In this document: in pieces, positions 59,400 to 64,000 of the stretch | How positions within the stretch are numbered: position 1 is the first letter of the stretch | Layout: every line of letters begins with the position of its first letter | DNA from: Streptomyces chartreusis | GTDB lineage: Bacteria; Actinomycetota; Actinomycetes; Streptomycetales; Streptomycetaceae | Assembly: GCF_008704715.1 (NCBI RefSeq) | Contig: NZ_CP023689.1 | Coordinates: forward strand, 5,766,001 to 5,830,000 | Length of the DNA: 64,000 nucleotides | Direction of reading: 5' to 3' | The notes under the pieces: generated by a model | Seen by the model: the letters and a program-made list of their open reading frames with translations, nothing else | Told to the model about the DNA's origin: nothing | Database searches by the model: none | Translations under genes and position numbers: made by a program

Positions 59400-61817
59400 C
59401 TACTTCAGGTGCACCAGCGCCACACTCCCGGGCACCTCGCCCTCTCCATCGAGCCACGCCCCGAACACGAGCCGCCGGTCGACCTTCCGGCGCACGGACC
59501 GCCCCGCCTCGACCGAGAACTCCACCCCGACCCGCCCGCCGGCGGGCACCCACACCCGCGTGTCGGCCACGCTCACCGGCCGCACCGACCACCCCGCGCC
59601 CATCGGCTCCGCCGCGACGGTCACGTACCGTCCCCGATCGCCGAAGTTGTAGACGTCGAGGCTCATCCGGGTACGACGGCCCAGGCGGTAGCCGTGCGGC
59701 GGTGGCGCGTCGCCGTCGTCCTTGCCGGGCGCGGCGTTGCGGGCGGCGTAGCGCTGGCTGAGGACGATGTGCTCGGCGGGGGAGAGGGAACCGGGGCCCG
59801 GACGCCGGAGCGCATCCGCCGCCCCTCGGGCCCTCGCGCTTGCAGCCGCCCCGCGTGACACGACATAGACGGGGTCGGGAGAGGCGACGACGGCCGGGCC
59901 CGACCGCTCGATCCGGCGGCCCATGATGTCGTACGCCACTCCCGGAGCGGACACGCGCGTGTGCCGCGCCATCGCCCACAGGACGCTCACCTGCTGCCCG
60001 CACCCGTCGTCGAAGCGGAACCCCCGGACCCCGGTGGGTAGTTGCGGCACCGGTCCCACGAAGCGTGCCGCTCCCAGCAGTGAGGTCAGCGTGGCGAAGG
60101 CGCTGTACGCGGGGAGGGGACCGAAGTCCCGGTCGAGCAGGCCGAACCAGACGCCGTCGTCGTGCAGTGGAGGAGCGGCGAACCAGAACTGGCGGGCGTT
60201 CCCGGCGGCCAGCCCCTCCACCATCGACCGCACGAGATAGCGCGCCTGAACCCGCTCCTGGGCGGGGGTGAGGTCGGAGGGCGTCGTCAGGAAGGCTCCG
60301 CACTCGGTCATCCACAGGGGCGTGTCACCGGCCCCCTGTCGCCGGGCGAGCGCGTGCTGTTCCTCGGCGGCGCCGGGGAACTCGGGGTCGTCCTGGTCCG
60401 CCGGGTCCGGATAGCCGTGGAAGGCCCAGACGTCGGCGTACCGGACGACGTCGTTGGCGAGCATCAGGTCCTGGAACGGGCCCGACTGTGCGATCCCGGG
60501 CAGCACGACGAGCGGCGGTTCGGCGCGGGCATCCTTGATGCCGAGCGCGGTCGCCTTCACGAACGCGGCGTGGGCGTCGCCGGTGCTGCGGGTGGTGTCG
60601 ACGTCGGGCTCGTTGGAGAGCTGGAGCGCCTCGGGGGCGGCCAGGGCGAGGCAGCGGGCGTAGCGGTAGGCGTGCCGCAGGTCCGCGGGCAGGGGCAGCG
60701 AGGCGTCGGTCATCGCCCACTCGGGCGCGGGCGAGAGCACGTCGAGGACGGCGAGACCGTGGGCACGCAGCGTGCGGATGACCCGGTCGTGGTGCGCGGT
60801 GTCGTACGCACCGGGCGCGGGCTCGGCGGCCGGCCAGGACTGTCCGTCACGGACCCACCCCGCCCCCATGTCCCGCAGGGCGGCGGCGAATTCGTCGAGC
60901 CGGGAGGGCGGTACGAGCGAGGACGCCCAGACGTTGACGCCGAAGGGGTTGTCGGCCGCGCCTGTGCGCGTGACGGCGCGGCGGACGGGAAGGCGGGCGA
61001 ACGTGCTGGTCACGTCGTCGTCGGCGTGGATGCGGTAGTGGCCCGGCGGGAGGTCGGCCGGGAGCGTGACGGTGGTGGTCCTGCGGCCTGCGGGGACGGC
61101 CGCGCGGCCGGCGGCAACCCGTTGGCCGTGGTAGTCGGTGACGGCGTAGCGAACGGGGTGCGGGCGCGTGGCAGGGGCGTTGAGGGTCAGACGCAGGCGA
61201 GCGGGCTCGCCGGCGCGGTGACGGGGGACGGCGGCCGTGCGCAGAGCGGGGCCGCCGGGCAGGGGACGCAGGACCAGATGATCCAGCGACAGGACATACA
61301 CGATTCTGTTGTCAAGGACCGTCGGTTCGACGACTCGTAAGCTGAACGCCCCGTCCCCCTCCCGAAGTTCCACCTCCCCCAGATTCATCTCGGAAAGATC
61401 GCCCCAAGCGGCCGGCGACCCGTACCAGTCCGGCTGCGAGCGGGCGACCTCGCGGAACGGACCGCCGTCCACCGAGAGCTGGAGGTAGGAGCCGACCGCC
61501 TCCGTGTGCGGGGTCTCCACCGGGGCGACGGCGACGGCGGTCAGCGCGTACACGCCCGACCGCGGGACGCGGACGCGGTACGTGGCGTACCAGCCCTTGC
61601 CCGACGGTGGCCGCTCCGCCGTCAGCAGGGCGAGGTAGCGGCCGCCGGAGGCACGGAGGTCCCGGGCCACGGGGATGTTCGTGCTGGTGGGCGACTCGCC
61701 GGGAATCGTGATCGTCGCGGGGCCGGCGGCGCGGACGGAAGCCGATCCGGCCCCCACCGCCGCGGTCGCCGCCGCGCCGAGTCCCGCCGCCATTGCCGTA
61801 CGCCTGTTGAAGTCCAT
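59400..61817 (-). CDS. Tat-exported glycoside hydrolase, clan GH-A
   Basis: An 805-residue exported protein. MDFNRRTAMAAGLGAAATAAVGAGSASVRAA is a twin-arginine signal. A carbohydrate-binding-like beta domain follows (YRVRVPRSGVYALTAVAVAP ... LSLDHLVLRPL), then an Ig-like region, then a TIM barrel starting DNPFGVNVWASSLVPPSRLDEFAAALRDMGAGWVRDG. ALQLSNEPD holds the acid/base Glu (N-E-P) and TPLWMTECGAF the nucleophile Glu, as in clan GH-A (GH5/GH39-like). C-terminal beta domains follow. Substrate not predictable by eye. ATG 61817 gives the Tat signal; the upstream extension to 61955 does not. Confidence 0.82.
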   Translation of the reverse strand: MDFNRRTAMAAGLGAAATAAVGAGSASVRAAGPATITIPGESPTSTNIPVARDLRASGGRYLALLTAERPPSGKGWYATYRVRVPRSGVYALTAVAVAPVETPHTEAVGSYLQLSVDGGPFREVARSQPDWYGSPAAWGDLSEMNLGEVELREGDGAFSLRVVEPTVLDNRIVYVLSLDHLVLRPLPGGPALRTAAVPRHRAGEPARLRLTLNAPATRPHPVRYAVTDYHGQRVAAGRAAVPAGRRTTTVTLPADLPPGHYRIHADDDVTSTFARLPVRRAVTRTGAADNPFGVNVWASSLVPPSRLDEFAAALRDMGAGWVRDGQSWPAAEPAPGAYDTAHHDRVIRTLRAHGLAVLDVLSPAPEWAMTDASLPLPADLRHAYRYARCLALAAPEALQLSNEPDVDTTRSTGDAHAAFVKATALGIKDARAEPPLVVLPGIAQSGPFQDLMLANDVVRYADVWAFHGYPDPADQDDPEFPGAAEEQHALARRQGAGDTPLWMTECGAFLTTPSDLTPAQERVQARYLVRSMVEGLAAGNARQFWFAAPPLHDDGVWFGLLDRDFGPLPAYSAFATLTSLLGAARFVGPVPQLPTGVRGFRFDDGCGQQVSVLWAMARHTRVSAPGVAYDIMGRRIERSGPAVVASPDPVYVVSRGAAASARARGAADALRRPGPGSLSPAEHIVLSQRYAARNAAPGKDDGDAPPPHGYRLGRRTRMSLDVYNFGDRGRYVTVAAEPMGAGWSVRPVSVADTRVWVPAGGRVGVEFSVEAGRSVRRKVDRRLVFGAWLDGEGEVPGSVALVHLK

Positions 61818-61951
61818 GACTCCAGCAGACGCGGCGGGTCTGCGGCCGGGCGTCCTGCGCGAGGGTGGGCGGTCCCGGAGAAAGGGAGACGGGGTCGGCC
61901 CTAGGGGGCGACGGCCGCATCCCCGGCCGGCGGCGCGGTGCCACCGGCCTT

Positions 61952-62656
61952 TCACTGCCCGAACGCGGCTGCGGAGACCTCTCGTTCCAGCTCCGCCCGG
62001 TGGAACTCGTACGTGCCGATGTCGGACACCTTGATCAGCAGGCAGAAGCGTTCCAGCGAGGACAGCCGCCCGGCCACGTTCGCGTACTCGCGTCGCAGGA
62101 AGTGGACCGCGGCGATGTTGCCCACCGACGTCTGCCCGGACACCAAGAACACGGGGCTGCCGGACTCCGCGGGCTGGAACTTCGCCACGAGGGCGTACTC
62201 CTGAGTGCCGCGGTCGCAGCGGAACTTCTCTCCGCCGACCTCTATGGCCATCGAGTCCGGAAGAGTCGCGTCGTAGGCGTGGATGGTGACGCCGGGGAGG
62301 TGCGCGGCGAGATGGCCGCCGGTACGGATGTTGGCGCCGCCGCTCGGGCCGCCCACACAGAACTCCGTACGGTCGCCGTTGCTGCCGCGGAAGTCCCCGG
62401 ACTCCACGGCCACCTTGCAGCCCAACTCCCCCGCGAGCAGCGACAGCTCGACCACCGCACGGACGTCCCGGTAGTGCGCCGTGCCGGGCGCGTTGTACTT
62501 GTTGCCGAGCACGATCAGGCAGGTCTGCCCCGGGCGGACGCCGAAGAATGCCGCGCGCCGGTTCACTTCACGCGTGCGTTTGGTGCGGTCCCACAACCAG
62601 ACGAAGACACCGCCGAGCAGGCTGGTGACCAGCCCGATCCCGATGTTCGCGACCAC
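61952..62656 (-). CDS. Membrane-anchored protein of unknown function
   Basis: A 234-residue protein starting at a GTG with one N-terminal membrane helix (IGIGLVTSLLGGVFVWLW) followed by a basic stop-transfer (DRTKRTREVNRR), so the rest probably faces the cytoplasm. The soluble domain contains LIVLGNKYNAPGTAHYRDVRAVVELSLLAGELG, VGGPSGGANIRTGGHLAAHLPGV and LVSGQTSVGNIAAVHFLRREY, which suggest an alpha/beta ligand-binding fold, but I recognise no family. It lies 51 bp downstream of the DUF397 gene on the same strand. Confidence 0.65.
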   Translation of the reverse strand: MVANIGIGLVTSLLGGVFVWLWDRTKRTREVNRRAAFFGVRPGQTCLIVLGNKYNAPGTAHYRDVRAVVELSLLAGELGCKVAVESGDFRGSNGDRTEFCVGGPSGGANIRTGGHLAAHLPGVTIHAYDATLPDSMAIEVGGEKFRCDRGTQEYALVAKFQPAESGSPVFLVSGQTSVGNIAAVHFLRREYANVAGRLSSLERFCLLIKVSDIGTYEFHRAELEREVSAAAFGQ

Positions 62657-62707
62657 GGAAAGAATCGCGTCCCCCTCTCCCCGCCGGGCATCTTGTCATG
62701 CCGAGCC

Positions 62708-62917
62708 CTAACGGAGCGCGGTGACGAACTCCGTCCAGGCGGAGGCGGAGAAGACGATCGCCGGGCCGGTGGGGGTCTTGCTGTCGCGGACGGGGACGTG
62801 GACGCCGGCCGCGTCGGTGACTTCGAGGCAGTTGCCGCCGCTCTCGTCGCTGTAGCTCGACCTGCGCCAGCCAGTCACTATCGATGCGTCAGGGATGCTG
62901 CTCTCGCTGCGCTTCAT
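62708..62917 (-). CDS. DUF397 domain protein
   Basis: A 69-residue protein: IVTGWRRSSYSDESGGNCLEVTDAAGVHVPVRDSKTPTGPAIVFSASAWTEFVTALR, a typical DUF397 sequence (W-x-K/R-S-S-Y-S, G-x-x-C-V/L-E-V, V-R-D-S-K). These small Streptomyces proteins are encoded beside XRE regulators and act with them in WhiJ-type developmental control. The start overlaps the 3' end of the XRE gene by 29 bp, so translation is coupled. Confidence 0.92.
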   Translation of the reverse strand: MKRSESSIPDASIVTGWRRSSYSDESGGNCLEVTDAAGVHVPVRDSKTPTGPAIVFSASAWTEFVTALR

Positions 62918-63728
62918 GCTCGTAATCCTCCGCGACCGACCTGAGCAATGCCAGAGACTTTCGGTGCGACATCGCATCGCCCAGCGCATGATCGTAAACG
63001 TCCTCCAGCTCGCGGACTGTGCCCTGAAGTTCCCAGATCCGGCCTGACTTCAGGCCTTCGACGTATGCGACAGGGGGTAGTTCTTCGAACCACATGAGCT
63101 TGACCGCACCAGCCAGAAGGGCGTGCGAGCCCACCGCGAACGGGAGCACGTGCACACGGATGCGTCGGCTCTCGCTCAGCGCCAGGATGTGCCGAAGCTG
63201 ATCGCACATCACCTGTGCGCCGCCGACCGCCTGACGGAGTACCGCTTCGCTGAGCAGCAGTGTCACCTTGGGCGAGTCGAAGTCGTCCAGGAGACGGGCT
63301 CGTTCGAGGCGAGTGGCCAGAAGGCTGTCACGCTTCTCGTCGCTCTTCGCCGGGTGCCCCGAGCTGAGCACATCGCGTGCGTACTCCGGAGTCTGGAGGA
63401 AGCCGGGCACCAGTGTGCTCGCGTACTCCTTGATGGCGACGGCCTGCCGTTCCAGTTCCGCGGCCTCCGCGAAATGCTCGGCCACCTTCTTGCCGTCCAA
63501 CGTCGGCAGAAAGTTCTCGAAGAACCCGCCGCCCTCCAACACCTGATCGAGCCGCCGCGCGTCATCCGGATCCGGCCGTCGCCTCCCCGCCTCGATGTGC
63601 GCGATGTGCGTGCGCGACATCACCGCACGCTGGCTCAGCTGCTCCTGGGTGAGGCCCGCCGACTCCCGTCGCCGCTTCAGCTCCGCCCCGTACTGCTCCC
63701 GCGAACGCGGATTGTCCTCGATGGCCAC
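62889..63728 (-). CDS. XRE-type helix-turn-helix regulator with DUF5753 (WhiJ-like)
   Basis: A 279-residue regulator. The N-terminal HTH_31 domain is REQYGAELKRRRESAGLTQEQLSQRAVMSRTHIAHIEAGRRRPDPDDARRLDQVL; the C-terminal DUF5753 has LVPGFLQTPEYARDVL, RLERARLLDDFDSPKVTLLLSEAVLRQAVGG, IRVHVLPFAVGSHALLAGAVKLMWFEE and VAYVEGLKSGRIWEL. With the adjacent DUF397 protein it forms the common WhiJ-like pair. The GTG at 63728 is 7 nt after GGAGGGGAG; the frame upstream to 63821 is not needed. Confidence 0.92.
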   Translation of the reverse strand: MAIEDNPRSREQYGAELKRRRESAGLTQEQLSQRAVMSRTHIAHIEAGRRRPDPDDARRLDQVLEGGGFFENFLPTLDGKKVAEHFAEAAELERQAVAIKEYASTLVPGFLQTPEYARDVLSSGHPAKSDEKRDSLLATRLERARLLDDFDSPKVTLLLSEAVLRQAVGGAQVMCDQLRHILALSESRRIRVHVLPFAVGSHALLAGAVKLMWFEELPPVAYVEGLKSGRIWELQGTVRELEDVYDHALGDAMSHRKSLALLRSVAEDYEHEAQREQHP

Positions 63729-63841
63729 CCCTGCAACTCCCCTCCGTGCGGACCCCGTTGTCACGCTGAGCCACCTTCCGAGCGTACCCAGAGTGACGTC
63801 ACTGTGTGCATGCAACAGCACGGAAAGTGAAAGGCGTTGGC

Positions 63842-64000
63842 GTGGAGCAGGCTGAGCAGGAGAAAGACCCGTTCGACGAAGTGGCCGTACCCTTCCTCAC
63901 CCTGCGGGTGTCCCGGGACAGCGGGCGGACCTGGGGACCCACAGTGACGTATCAGCCCTCCCGGAAGGACACGCCCTTCGACCTCGCGGGCCGGTTCCCG
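63842..64000 (+). CDS. N-terminal fragment of an unknown protein (runs off the window)
   Basis: The frame opens at GTG 63842, about 8 nt after AAAGG, and stays open to the window end: (M)EQAEQEKDPFDEVAVPFLTLRVSRDSGRTWGPTVTYQPS... for 53 residues. It is hydrophilic with no signal peptide; SRDSGRTW resembles a sialidase/BNR-type Asp-box turn (S-x-D-x-G-x-T-W). It is divergent from the XRE gene. Too short to classify. Confidence 0.55.
   Translation, partial: MEQAEQEKDPFDEVAVPFLTLRVSRDSGRTWGPTVTYQPSRKDTPFDLAGRFP

Overview
This window is chromosomal DNA of a Streptomyces (Actinomycetota). The evidence is the very high G+C with G/C-ending third codon positions, frequent GTG starts, an SsgA-family sporulation protein, an Rpf, a DUF397/XRE pair, an LAETG class E sortase substrate, and a gene order (galT-galE-galK, tamR/tam, ppc, pth-rplY-prs-glmU-tRNA-Gln, rsmI-tatD-rpf-rsmA-ispE) that I recall from the S. 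coelicolor SCO31xx region. Most of it is conserved core; I see no insertion sequence, prophage, CRISPR array or large biosynthetic cluster.

Layout. 0-3.1 kb: a membrane-protein fragment, a SAM methyltransferase, a metallophosphoesterase and a DUF1876 protein. 3.1-7.9 kb (minus strand): a nickel ECF transporter (nikMN-nikQ-nikO) with a Nur-box-like site over its promoter, overlapping ohrR, then ohrA and a serine hydrolase. 8.1-13.8 kb: cell-wall and development genes (SsgA-like protein, two tandem penicillin-binding proteins, protein O-mannosyltransferase). 13.8-22.8 kb (plus strand): rsmI, a zinc-ribbon protein, tatD, rpfB, rsmA, ispE, a Tat-exported amidase and an ABC-F ATPase. 23-27.8 kb: two paralogous membrane-anchored PQQ-like beta-propeller proteins and an atypical response regulator that lacks its phospho-acceptor Asp. 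27.8-33.4 kb: a Na+/solute symporter divergent from galTEK. 33.5-40 kb: sulfotransferase, GNAT, response regulator, tamR/tam with a VOC gene, CsbD, and a fatty-acid desaturase-TetR operon. 40.2-48.6 kb: ppc, an LAETG surface protein, pth, rplY, prs, glmU and tRNA-Gln. 48.8-50.2 kb: an orphan histidine kinase.

50.27-55.9 kb is the most unusual part: a divergent four-gene locus of polymorphic-toxin-type domains joined to their usual immunity domains. One arm is a YwqJ-type deaminase followed by a SUKH-3 protein. The other is a WHH/HNH-nuclease-SUKH fusion overlapping a 1046-residue protein with a YrhB/Imm35-like N-terminus, about 580 residues of collagen-like Pro/Gly/Ala sequence, a deaminase-like domain and a SUKH-4-like C-terminus. 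No secretion signals, PAAR/LXG/Tc leaders or cassette arrays are visible, which suggests a resident intracellular system rather than a classical secreted polymorphic toxin.

56.1-64 kb: a DivIVA-like coiled-coil protein, a DUF485-acetate-type symporter pair, a Tat-exported clan GH-A glycoside hydrolase, a membrane-anchored unknown, a DUF397/XRE pair and a truncated final gene.

Regulatory DNA readable by eye includes a Nur box, a palindrome that fits OhrR, a MarR/TamR palindrome, tandem TetR-type operators, two long unexplained palindromes, several strong hairpin terminators and seven genes with a TANNNT box 6-7 nt before the start codon (probably leaderless). All family assignments are from reading motifs; no database search was run.
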